Assembly: GCA_003990745.1 (NCBI GenBank) | Contig: RBNI01006126.1 | Span: 1-11,712 of the forward strand | DNA: 11,712 nt | DNA from: Jimgerdemannia flammicorona | Taxonomy: Eukaryota > Mucoromycota > Endogonomycetes > Endogonales > Endogonaceae | Direction of reading: 5' to 3' | Part shown: positions 1 through 8,055 of the stretch, in pieces | How positions within the stretch are numbered: position 1 is the stretch's first letter | How the letters are laid out: each line of letters begins with the position of its first letter | Made by a program: the position numbers and the translations under genes | The notes under the pieces: model-generated | What the model saw: only the letters and a program-made list of their open reading frames with translations | The model's database searches: none | What the model was told of the DNA's origin: nothing

Positions 1-488
1 AGCCCTCCACTTCTCCCCCCTGCACTCCTCCCTCCATCAGTCCTGTCGAGATGCTGATCTCGAACCATATTAAAGTCCCCCCCCAGAACATCAACCCCTT
101 CCTCCAAGAGAATACCCTCCTCCAACAGCTCCTCGATCCATGCAATTCTCTCACCCCTAACTACAGGGTAGTAGCAAGAGCCAACTCTCACCGACTCCCA
201 CCCCGGCCTCTGCCAATCTCCCCAGACCAGGCGATCTCTCCAGCTCCTGATGCTCTCTAAGTCCCCTCTACCCTTCCTCACCAGAATCGCCACCTTTTCA
301 AACCAAGCAGCAGCCCCACCCCATTCCCTAGTCCACTCCATCCTATCATCCTCATCCTCACACCTCACATCCTATAGTAAAAAGAGGTCCACCTCCAATC
401 CTTTGAACTAAGTAAAAATGTTCTTATACCATCCAGATCCCCGCAACCCATTCACATTCAAAGAGAAAATGTTAGTTATACTGTTCAT
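1..488 (-). pseudogene. LINE ORF2, APE endonuclease domain (partial, two nonsense codons)
   Basis: ORF2 of the LINE would encode endonuclease plus reverse transcriptase for target-primed reverse transcription; only the first ~160 codons are here. The ATG at 486-488 is chosen because the endonuclease signature starts a few residues later (FSLNVNGLRGSGW, the N-terminal Asn motif of the family). Further on are LL-stop-DVRC, where a Gln is expected (the family's LLQE-R type motif), and GGDFNMVRDQHLDRTDGG at about 90-10, the classic GGDFN catalytic motif with the downstream LDR. In-frame TAG codons at 408-410 and 372-374 interrupt it; the second replaces the conserved Gln, as CAG to TAG would. It follows ORF1 after a gap of about 85 bp. 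It shares its reading frame with the 5' part of ORF1. Endonuclease identity is secure; activity of this copy is not expected. Confidence 0.88.
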
Positions 489-573
489 AGGTAATAATGT
501 TAAATGAATATCCCATCTTCTATAAGTCCACATCCCACTCTTCCTGCACCAAGTCCAATGCACATTCAGCAGC

Positions 574-2453
574 TCACTCCCTTTCTCCTGATTCCTGTAC
601 CTCCAGCCCTTCCAGAAGTTCTACCATAGCTCCATTATCCCTCTCCTCAAAGTCCTCCCTATACTCCAGACAAGCCTTCCTCCAGAGCTGCAAACCATGA
701 TGCTCATCCCAACAGTAGGCTGCCCACTCACCTGCAACTACCGCCAGCTCTGCCTTCCTCACTCCATTGACCTCATAATCCTCCTCCTCTAGGAAGATTG
801 CAAGAATTTCCCCCTTCAGTGCCTCCACCACACCCTCGCCCTGCAGAATCCTTTTCCAATACTCCTCTGGCATCGCCTGCAGGTCCACCTCTCCCAACGT
901 ATCTGCTGCAAGGTTATCCATCATCTTGCTCATCCACAGCAAGTTCCCCACCTCCTTCCCTCCAGGGGTTGCTGGCTGTCCTGCATCCAACATCGTGACA
1001 TTGGTACCTACACTGGCAGCCTCATCCCACTCCTCCTCAGGGACATCCACTAGCTCATCCTCACCAGCCACCACCACCTGGCCCCCTTTCTCCACATCCG
1101 GGACCCCAAAGTGCACCTGCTGGGCCCCCTTCATCACCATATCCTCAGGTGCCCTTCTCTTCACTGCCGGGCCCCTCCTGATGAGAGGAGGGGGAGTGTC
1201 ATCCAATTCCTGTTCCCAGACCTCAAAAGTGCTGTCGGTATAGGGGTCCTGCCCAGCACCTTTCCAGCCTCTTCCTTGCCTGCCTCAGCCTCCCCTCCAC
1301 CATTACCAGCCCAGACACTGGTATTGACGCCCCCAGATACCTCAGCTCCAACTGCCTTCTTCTTCGCCTCTGCCATCATACTCGCCAGAAGCTCTCTCTG
1401 CCTTCTACGCCCCTGTGCCCTCTCCCACTGCCTCTTGTCCATACAGACATGTTTCCCCTCTACAATCTCCAGATATGTCAACTCCTCGAAAAGCTTCCAG
1501 GCCTTTGCCCTCCATTCTATTGCACCACCCAACTCCTCCAGCACCTCCAATAAGTCCTCCTCCTCCTCCTCACTCCCCTTCACCCTTGACACCCTACAGA
1601 CGACAGCACCCCACATCAATACTGAAGGCTAGTCTCTCTCCTTTCCTATGGCCTCCCTCCCTACCAGCCTAATTCTGACATCCACATCACCCATCCTGAT
1701 CTCCATCCTCTCCCACACCCTGAACCCAATATCTACAACATTGCCATACTCAGCCATCACCTTCTCAACCCTCCTCCTGGTCTCCACCTTCGTCACCGTA
1801 GGTACCCCTTTGACCAGCAACTGCACTACCCTGGGGTCCCATCTAAGGCACCTCACCATAGGTACCACCACTTCACCAACTACCACTCCAGTCTTCATCG
1901 CTACATTTAGTGGGCCTGTCTCCTCAAAGCCCACCTCTACCCCCTCCAGCCCCTTCAGGAACTTCACCAAAGCGGCCCTAGCCACCTGCTGCAAGATAAG
2001 CCCCAAGACCATCCTCACTGTCACTGCCAAGCCTTGGAAGCACAAGATGACTGCAAACTCCGAAATCGACTTCTTGAGTAATGGTGCCACCACCAGCCCC
2101 ATCACACCATTGGCCAGGTCCCCCTTCAAAATCGGTAGCCCCAGCTCTACTCCACCATCAGCCACCACATCTCGTTTTTTTTCCAGATTCACCATCACAC
2201 CCCCATCAGTAGTCCTGCCCCCAGCCACAATACCTCCAGACCCTATGCTCATACCCCCAGCCAGAGAACCTCCCCCCCTTCCAGGGCTTGTCTTGCTCTT
2301 CCCCACTACAGCACCAGCCCAGCTTCCAGTTGGCCATCCACTCTCCTTCACCTTGTCAGCAAAGCTCACAGGGCCAGTCCCTCCTCTATTTCCACCTGAT
2401 ACTGGCCCTCCTCCAGTACTCTCACTGCTCTTTGATCCTCCAAAGGCCCCCAT
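574..2453 (-). pseudogene. LINE ORF1 (gag-like), broken by one nonsense codon and one frameshift
   Basis: About 620 codons precede ORF2 on the same strand, the place of the RNA-binding ORF1 protein. The ATG at 2451-2453 opens a Gly/Ser-rich low-complexity start (GGSKSSESTGGG) and then SFADKVKESGWP, a short motif type seen at the start of fungal LINE ORF1 proteins. A TAG at 1629-1631 interrupts the frame, which then reads on as PSVLMWGAVVCRVSRV without change of frame, so the TAG is probably a former CAG. The frame shifts once around 1245-1285: after EEAGK the coding continues in another frame as DPYTDSTFEVWEQELDD and ends at TGA 574-576. An acidic run (SEEEEEDLLE, from a TCC repeat on the plus strand) lies near 1560. 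I see no CCHC zinc knuckle. An in-frame TAG at 2478-2480 with open sequence above it means the true start could lie further upstream. Confidence 0.72.
1555..1572. repeat. Short TCC trinucleotide run
   Basis: Six consecutive TCC units on the plus strand. On the minus strand they encode the Glu run of LINE ORF1, so the repeat is part of a coding sequence rather than a separate element. Confidence 0.8.
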
Positions 2454-2610
2454 CCCCAGGCCATAACCCCTCCCAACCTACTGCCAGCCAAAGGTCCCAG
2501 GTCCACCAGACCCAGCATGCCCATTGGAACTCTTGCTCGAAGAAATGTTTATAATACCTTTCCTCTGCTTTATGCTGAAAGATCATTGCTTGAAGTTTGT
2601 GTAACGCGAA

Positions 2611-3252
2611 TTGTACCAGAGAAAGGTGGACTGTGGAGCTCATCCTGTAGTCCCTGGACTCAAACAACTCATGATTGCTCAATACTGCAGTGAAACAATG
2701 ATTGCTGAATCTCAAGTCAAACTCTGTAACCTCAAATTTGATATATATGGCAAAGAAGAATTCGAAACCTTCTGTATAAAACTTGAATCACTCCTGAACA
2801 CTGTTGGCCTAGGATATATTACCAATGATGAAGCATAAAATGGTACAAGAGCAAACTATTTATTCGATGCTCTACCTGAATGGCTTACTAGAAAAATTCA
2901 AGAACAAGACTGCCCAGTTAGTTGTGATCACCAATAATGGTGTCAGGCAAGAATCAAGACTATGGTTAAACGAATCCTAACAGCTGGACCAATTCTGCCC
3001 TGAAGACAATTCAACAACAAGGAAAAGACTTGGGCTAAGAAAGAAGAACCTAAGTATGAAGCATCCCAAGCTCCCTCTATATCTACCTCTTAGACACCCA
3101 GAAATCATGAACCCACTTAGCCGAGTACCTTCAAAAAACTCACCGAAGGAGAAAGGAATGAACTTCAAAGAAGTGGAGTATGCTTCTATTGCCAAAAGAC
3201 AGGATATATAGCCAGTGCCTACCCTAACTGAAAACTGTGAACAGCAATATGA
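2611..3252 (+). pseudogene. gag: Gag region with degenerate zinc knuckle
   Basis: The frame leading into the dUTPase reads as a gag-like protein (KLCNLKFDIYGKEEFETF, LFDALPEWLTRKIQEQ) ending in a nucleocapsid-like zinc knuckle at 3181-3222. That knuckle has the C-X2-C-X4-[H]-X4-[C] spacing, but the His codon is now TAT (Tyr, 3205-3207) and the last Cys codon is TAC (Tyr, 3220-3222), both single C:G to T:A changes, so it cannot bind zinc normally. Stops in this frame lie at 2602, 2836, 2935, 3001, 3091, 3118, 3229, 3238 and 3250. The N-terminal limit is uncertain because the LINE junction lies just upstream. The identification rests on position and the knuckle, since gag bodies are poorly conserved. 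Confidence 0.65.
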
Positions 3253-3255
3253 GCA

Positions 3256-3750
3256 ATGATTACTACTCTGCACCACCTCAATAATCTGACTACCAGAACA
3301 CTGGACTTTGTTAAGTTAAGACAAACTGCTAAGGCCCCAACCAAAGGAAGTCAAAAAGCAGCTGGATATGATTTGTATGCAGCCGAAGAAGCTACAGTTT
3401 CCAACCAAGAAGTTAAGCAAGTCTACACAGGAATCAGCATCCAAATCCCTGAAGGATATATTGGAAGAATATGCTGTCATAGCAGCCTAGCATTGAAAGG
3501 ACTCTCAGTAGAAGAAGGAGTCATTGATGAAGATTACACAGGCAAAATTATTGTCCTCATCCGAAACTATTGTTGGATATCCTTCAAGATTCCCATAGGT
3601 TTCTGCATTGCCCAGATCCTATTCAAAAAAATTGAGTCAACCCTGATAGTCAAGGAAGTCTCTAAACTACTGCCCACCATTCAAGGATCCAAAGGATTTG
3701 GTTCATCAAACAAGGCCCCAGCCCAATCTACTGTAAACAAAGAAGAATAA
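3256..3750 (+). pseudogene. dUTPase domain of the gypsy polyprotein
   Basis: This is a trimeric-type dUTPase, which hydrolyses dUTP to dUMP and pyrophosphate and in retroelements would limit uracil in new cDNA. Five motifs appear in order: motif 1 AAGYDLYAAEE (from 3358), motif 2 GRICCHSSLALKG (about 3466-3501), motif 3 GVIDEDYTG with the catalytic Asp at 3526-3528, motif 4 GFCIAQILF (about 3598-3624) and motif 5 GSKGFGSS (3685-3708). Two motifs are damaged: motif 2 has His where the family has Arg (3478-3480), and motif 4 has FC where DR is usual. The domain is otherwise open for 164 codons and in the same frame as gag and protease, so it was part of the polyprotein. Its place between nucleocapsid and protease matches betaretroviruses rather than lentiviruses. 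The stop at 3748 and a TGA at 3790 separate it from the protease in this copy. Confidence 0.92.
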
Positions 3751-3810
3751 TTCTACAAGAAAATCAAAGACAGATATATACCAAGTGGCTGATGTCTCCA
3801 TGGTATTGGA

Positions 3811-4224
3811 ATGTACTCTTCCCAAATAATCGATGATTGCTTCTCTTGTGTCAATGAATTGGCTCAAAGAAGAACCAATAGAAGGAAAGCTCTTACAACC
3901 GAAATTACCACTATTGGATCAGATAAACTGCTTATACTCCAAGCTTTTGTCAACCAAGCATCTGTCAAGATTATGATAGATAGTAGTGCCTTAGGCAACT
4001 TCATCAATGAAGAAACAGCCAACAGACTCAAGGTCTTCACCTCTCTGGTACAACAAACTTAAGTAGTTGCCACAGCTGATGGAACCTCTCATGTTATCAG
4101 CAAGGAAGTCCACAATCTACCCTTCTGAATTGGTGACTACTAAGTATATGTTACCCTCTAGATCATACCACTCTCTGACAATGAAATCATCCTTGGGACT
4201 CCATGGTTAAAACAAGAGAACCCT
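3811..4224 (+). pseudogene. pol: Retropepsin-like aspartic protease domain, active-site Gly lost
   Basis: The segment matches the gypsy protease in position and pattern: a strand leading to IMIDSSALGNFI (3970-4005), then further beta-strand-like stretches ending in the family hallmark IILGTPWL (about 4186-4209). The active-site triad D-S-G reads D-S-S here (3979-3987), a GGT to AGT change. In-frame stops at 4060, 4126, 4141 and 4159 lie between the triad and the ILGTPWL motif. The frame is the same as that of dUTPase and RT, as expected for a processed polyprotein. It would have cleaved Gag-Pol within the particle; this copy cannot. Confidence 0.85.
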
Positions 4225-5330
4225 ATGATTGATTGGGTAAACCATTCTCTGACTATCAAGAAAGGATGCCACAACTTCAAGCTGCAAGGTAAAAAGGACC
4301 CACTCAACTCTAGTGACTCTGGACTAAAGATCACCCACATCAACAAGCTACAACTCAAGAAATTGGCCAAGAAATACCCTCTCTTTGCTATCTCTATCTG
4401 CCTATCTAAAGGAGAACCCGAGAACTCCGAAGAAGACTTTTCCAAAGTTGATAGCCATGTTAGACCACTACTCTAGAAATTCCAAGACATATTCCCAAAG
4501 AAGCTTCCAAAAGCCCTACCTCCTAAACAAGTAGTAGACCATGCTATCAAGACCATCCCAGATGCCAAGCCAGTCTTCAAATCAATCTACCACATGTCTC
4601 TGAGAAAAATTGATGCACTCAAGAAGGAAATCAATGAACTCCTAGAACAAGAATTTATCAGACCCAGTGTATCACCCTACGGTGCACTAGTCCTCTTTGT
4701 TGTAAAGAAAGAAAGAGACCTGCGAATGTGTATTGATTACTGTGACCTCAATGAACAGACTATCAAGAACTGTTGCCTGCTACCCAGAATTGATGAAATA
4801 TTTGACAGGCTTATCAACCCACAATTTATGAGCTCTTTTGACCTACGAAATGGTTACTGGCAAATTGCCATGAAAAAAGAAGATATCTATAAGACAGCCT
4901 TCTAAACCTACTATGGACACTTTGAGTTCCTAGTTATACCTTTTGGCTTAACTAATACTCCAGCAACCTTCCAGACACTGATAAACACCATCCTGCACCC
5001 ATATCTGGACAAATTTATTATTGTCTACATTGATGACATCCTAGTCTTCAGCAAAACTCTGGAAGAATATCTTGAACACCTTGAACTAGTACTATTGAAA
5101 CTCTGAGAAAACCGACTCTTTGCAAAACTCAGCAAGTGTGAATTTCTCCTGAAGGAAATTCAATTCCTTGGATACATTGTCACCCCAAATAGAATCAAAG
5201 TGGACTCCAGCAAAATCTCCACAATCAAAGATTGGCCCAGACTCAAGAAGCTGAAAGACCTCTAGACATTTCTGGGATTAGCAAACTATTATAGATAATT
5301 TTTTACCAACTTTGCCAAAATTGCTACCAC
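4225..5330 (+). pseudogene. pol: Reverse transcriptase domain of gypsy Pol
   Basis: The protease-RT linker is followed by canonical gypsy RT motifs: FQDIFPKKLPKALPP near 4480, the fingers segment LLEQEFIRPSVSPYGALVLFVVKK (4639-4710), LRMCIDYCDLNEQTIKN (Arg expected where Cys stands), SSFDLRNGYWQIAM, the [12 protein letters not shown] motif near 4940-4975, and the catalytic YIDD at 5026-5037. FLGYIV near 5167 and TFLGLANYYR near 5268 mark the thumb and connection. Stops at 4474, 4903, 5104, 5263 and 5296 fall where family members carry Gln or Arg. The two Asp of YIDD are retained. Near 5325-5335 the coding frame moves by one base, with KHNKKEEQPW continuing in the next frame. Confidence 0.95.
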
Positions 5331-5940
5331 CCACCCAAATGACCAAGCACAATAAGAAAGAAGAACAGCCCTGGGCCATGAAACAAGAAAAAGACTTCAA
5401 TAATCTTGTCAATTGGGGATCTGAACAAGATACAGCCTTTTAAGTACTGAAAGATACCCTGATAACTACCCCAGTACTTCAAGCGGCAAACCCTGCCCTA
5501 CTATATGAAGTTACTACTGATGCCTCTGACCTAGCTCTTAGAGCAGTACTCATGCAAGAAGGACACCCTGTGGCCTACTATTCCCACAAGTTCAATGATG
5601 CCAAAATCAACTATATAACTTATGAGAAGAAAATGTTAGCTATTGTAGACACTCTGATCAAATGACAACTATACCTAGAAGGAGCACACTTCACTATATT
5701 GACTGACTACAAGTTATTAGTCAACATCAAGATACAGGCTACCCTTTCTCAAAAGCAAGCCAGATGGATAAAAGTCCTCACCAACTTTGACTATGAAATC
5801 CAGTACTACCCTGGTAAGGAAAATATTATTGCCAATGCAATCTCAAGACTACTAATTAAAGAGGTTATCCAAACTCTCACCCTAGTTACAAACTCCATCA
5901 TGGAACAAATTATCACAGCATGTGCTGATGATAAAGAAGC
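5331..5940 (+). pseudogene. pol: RNase H domain of gypsy Pol, one catalytic residue changed
   Basis: After the frameshift the RNase H part reads VLKDTLITTPVLQAANPALL, then TTDASDLALRAVLMQEG, whose first catalytic Asp is the codon 5519-5521, then PVAYYSHKFNDAKINY. The second catalytic position, normally YEKEMLAI, reads YEKKMLAI: the Glu codon is now AAA at 5630-5632, a G to A change. The third site reads LTDYK (5702-5713) where TDH is usual. QKQARWIKVL and YYPGKENIIANAISRL (about 5750-5850) mark the end of the domain. Stops at 5441 and 5663 replace a Gln and, by family comparison, a Trp. The domain would degrade the RNA strand of the RNA-DNA hybrid; it should be dead here. Confidence 0.9.
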
Positions 5941-7157
5941 TCAAGCACTCTGAGAAATTCTAAATAGTGATAATGCTGATAAACATACCTAGTACTATCA
6001 ATACCAACTCAAGGACAATGCTATCTACTACAAAGACAGACTATATGTCCCAAACAACTGAGACCTCTGAAGGACTATTCTATTCAAATGTCATGATGTA
6101 TCTATAGCTAGACATTTAGAATTTGACAAATGCTATGAAGTTATCTTCTGAAACTTCTATTGGCTCCATATGACAGATCAGCTTAAGATCTATATCACTT
6201 CCTGTGATGCCTGCCAATGGAACAAGTCCTCAACACTAGCAAAACCTAGCCTACTCTATCCTATCCCAGTACCATCTGCTAATTGGGAACAAATCTCTAT
6301 AGACTTCATTATACAACTACCCCAAACCAAGAATGGGAAAGATGCAATCATTATCTTCATGGACTATCTCAGCAAACAAGCCCACTTTGTATCAACTACT
6401 ATCACTGCAACAGTACCAGATATAGCCACACTCTTGTTTGACAACATCTTCTACTACCATGGTCTTCCTAAGATCATTATTAGTGACTGAGACCCAAAAT
6501 TTACCAGCCATTTTTGGAAAGCCCTCCATGCATACCTTGGAACAAAACTTGCACTATCTACAGCCTTTCACCCTGAAACTGATGGCCAAACTGAAAGAAT
6601 GAACCAAACTCTGGAACAAATGCTAAAGAACTATATTTCCTACAGACAAGATGACTGGCATGAACACCTCACTGCAGTCAAGTTTGCCTACAACAACAGC
6701 AAGCAAGCCTCTCTTAGAATGACCCCATTCTTTGCCAACACTAGACAAAATCCAAACACCCCTTTGACACTTATCCGAACCACTGATGAACTCTCTACAG
6801 TTGAAGCTGTTGAAGAATTCCTACTTCAAATGCGTAATCTAAGCCAGATCACAATTGAGAATTTATCATGAGCTCAAGAACAACAGTTACAGTATATTAA
6901 CCAACACTGCTAAGAAGAAACCTTTGATATTGGAGAAAAAGTTCTACTAGACATCAGAGGATACCAAGTTGATAACCTCAAGCACAGACCATCTACAAAG
7001 CTAAACAGTAAGTTCATCAGACCATTTGAAGTCATTGCACAAGTCTCTCCAACCTTCTACAAATTGGTGCTACCAGATACTATTAATTCACCCAGTCTTC
7101 AATGTCTAATGTCTCAAGTGATACAATGAGAATGATAATGAACTATTCTCAAACTGA
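5941..7157 (+). pseudogene. pol: Integrase domain of gypsy Pol, DDE triad retained but frame interrupted
   Basis: The zinc-binding HHCC module is complete: His codons at 6092-6094 and 6113-6115, Cys codons at 6203-6205 and 6212-6214. The catalytic core keeps Asp (6302-6304, in SIDFI), Asp (6485-6487, in IIISD) and Glu (6593-6595, in DGQTER), with 35 residues between the last two as in D,D35E integrases. The downstream segment, about FDIGEKVLLDIRGYQ to FYKLVLPDT (6920-7085), is the C-terminal DNA-binding region. Stops at 5951, 5990, 6059, 6068, 6149, 6488, 6869 and 6911 mostly stand where Arg or Gln is expected. Near 7084 the frame moves again; IHPVFNV continues in the frame of the chromodomain, with further stops at 7107, 7119 and 7155. 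The protein would insert the cDNA into the genome. Confidence 0.93.
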
Positions 7158-7160
7158 ACC

Positions 7161-7364
7161 ATGAAGCCACCTGTACCTATCATTATTAATGACCAAGAAG
7201 AGTACAAAGTTGAACAAATCCTCAACAAATGTGGCCACAAGAACCACCATGAGTACCTTGTCAAATGGAAAGGATATTCAATCCATGATGTAATATGGGA
7301 ACCCAAGACCAATCTCCAGAATGCTACTGACTTAGTTCAGGAATATGATTCCTTGAATAACTGA
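7161..7364 (+). CDS. pol: Chromodomain at the C-terminus of gypsy integrase (uninterrupted fragment)
   Basis: EEYKVEQILNKCG, HEYLVKWKGYSIHDVIWEP and NLQNATDLVQEYDSL form a typical chromodomain of about 50 residues. The aromatic positions that form the methyl-lysine cage are visible (Tyr of EYKVE, Trp of VKWKGY, Trp of IWEP). In chromoviruses this domain steers integration toward heterochromatin carrying methylated histone H3. No stop interrupts it between 7158 and the TGA at 7362, which makes it the best preserved domain of the element. It is not an independent gene: it is the tail of Pol, and the preceding stops at 7107-7157 cut it off. The frame stays largely open to about 7528 after the TGA, so Pol may originally have been longer. 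Confidence 0.92.
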   Translation: MKPPVPIIINDQEEYKVEQILNKCGHKNHHEYLVKWKGYSIHDVIWEPKTNLQNATDLVQEYDSLNN

Positions 7365-7783
7365 AATCTGAATACTCTAATACCTATCAGTACATACTAT
7401 ACATATATTACCCTTCCGAACATTATAATTATCATAAACAAATCAAGAACTCAGCAAGTTAAGACAAAAGAATACCAACCCTCTGAAAAAGCAGCAAAAC
7501 TGAAAGCGAGTCTATTCTCCCCATACCACTAGTGAGAAATGAGGTGTAAATATTTAAGAAGATTCCTTAGGGAAAATTCTCCAGCAGTGAATGATGTCAG
7601 AATCACTTCTGGTACACAGCATTGAACACATGACCCTTTAATGTGTGAATCCAACACATTAGGCAACTATACTACAAGCATGCCACTTTCTGAAAAAATG
7701 GACTTTACCAGACTTTTGACCTCCCAAACAGTGTAACAACACTAGAACAAAATTAGAAGGCCCCGATGAAGATGTTGAAAGCT
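7365..7783 (+). other. 3' tail between Pol and the polypurine tract
   Basis: The chromodomain frame continues for 54 codons without a stop after TGA 7362 (Lys-rich, EYQPSEKAAKLKASLFSPYH), then meets TAG-TGA at about 7530, another open stretch and a TGA near 7624. This could be a former extension of Pol or chance. The right half holds a tRNA-like antisense segment described separately. I recognise nothing else here. Confidence 0.5.
7611..7684 (-). other. tRNA-like segment (tRNA relic or tRNA-derived SINE head)
   Basis: Read on the minus strand, 74 bases have tRNA proportions. There is an A-box-like stretch (TAGTATAGTTGCC), a perfect 8-bp stem TAATGTGT/ACACATTA around a 7-base loop TGGATTC where the anticodon arm should be, and a B-box-like GTTCAATGC. 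The ends (GGCATGC and GTGTACC) pair only with one mismatch and two wobbles, and the D stem keeps three pairs. No anticodon can be read with confidence because the conserved T33 is displaced. It lies antisense in the 3' tail of the gypsy element. A functional tRNA is unlikely; a chance similarity cannot be excluded. Confidence 0.35.
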
Positions 7784-7797
7784 AAGAAGGGGAGAGT
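7784..7797 (+). promoter_or_regulatory. Polypurine tract, primer for plus-strand DNA synthesis
   Basis: The purine run AAGAAGGGGAGAG (followed by T) sits directly before TGTAAG, the expected arrangement of a polypurine tract and the first bases of a 3' LTR in Ty3/gypsy elements. This tract decides the placement of the LTR start at 7798. Confidence 0.75.
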
Positions 7798-7870
7798 TGT
7801 AAGTGCACAACCTCCAAGCCACCGAAATCACAAGTGACCTCTGAACAAATCTGGAAATCACCTGCATAAT

Positions 7871-7917
7871 CACAAAGCTGAGTCAAACTGAAGTCACAGT
7901 ACACAAAGCTGAGTCAA
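7871..7917 (+). promoter_or_regulatory. Two 16-bp direct repeats, each with a TGAGTCA bZIP-type site
   Basis: CACAAAGCTGAGTCAA occurs exactly at 7871-7886 and 7902-7917, 31 bp apart. Each copy contains TGAGTCA (7879-7885 and 7910-7916), the recognition sequence of AP-1/Gcn4-type bZIP factors. They lie upstream of a TATA-like sequence and the start of the accessory ORF, in the expected U3 enhancer position. Function is inferred from sequence only. Confidence 0.55.
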
Positions 7918-7978
7918 TACAAAGTCATGAAACACAAGATTCACACAAACAGAATCTTATCAATCAGGACCAAATGCA

Positions 7979-7984
7979 TATATA
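7979..7984 (+). promoter_or_regulatory. TATA-like box before the accessory ORF
   Basis: TATATA in the context GCATATATACTGG lies 72 bp before the ATG at 8056 and 63 bp after the nearer TGAGTCA site. A suitable place for a promoter serving the accessory ORF. Confidence 0.4.
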
Positions 7985-8055
7985 CTGGGCACTGAGATGC
8001 ATCAAAACAGAGAACTAAAACAAACAATAATGACAACTTCTGAATATATACAAAC

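Larger units (their letters stand above)
1..2530 (-). mobile_element. Non-LTR retrotransposon (LINE) with APE-type endonuclease, 5' portion
   Basis: Two consecutive reading frames on the minus strand have the ORF1-ORF2 layout of a LINE: a long ORF1 starting at 2453 and an ORF2 starting at 488 whose first domain is an APE-like endonuclease. The reverse transcriptase and 3' end lie beyond the left edge. The right boundary is estimated: LINE-like, G-rich coding sequence stops around 2520-2540, where the gypsy gag region begins. Sense-strand composition is strongly purine- and G-rich, unlike the neighbouring gypsy element. Decay is light (about four TAG codons and one frameshift in 2.4 kb), so it is likely younger than its neighbours. 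The clade is not determinable from this part; Tad-like elements are common in fungi and are a guess only. Confidence 0.85.

Noticed and set aside
51..1672. Several short plus-strand open frames rich in Ser and Pro
   Set aside because: All lie opposite the minus-strand LINE ORF1/ORF2, whose motifs (GGDFN, NVNGLR) are recognisable.
1648..2466. Long plus-strand open frame of 272 codons rich in Pro, Ser and Thr
   Set aside because: It is the complement of LINE ORF1 with no motif of its own; low-complexity composition arises from the G-rich antisense coding strand.
4158..4445. Minus-strand open frame of 95 codons opposite the protease-RT linker
   Set aside because: The plus strand here encodes ILGTPWL and the linker to RT in the Pol frame; the minus frame has no motif.
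2602..7364. Alternative genetic code with reassigned stop codons
   Set aside because: TAA, TAG and TGA would have to mean Gln, Arg and Trp inconsistently, frameshifts are also present, and active-site residues are lost; decay explains all of these.
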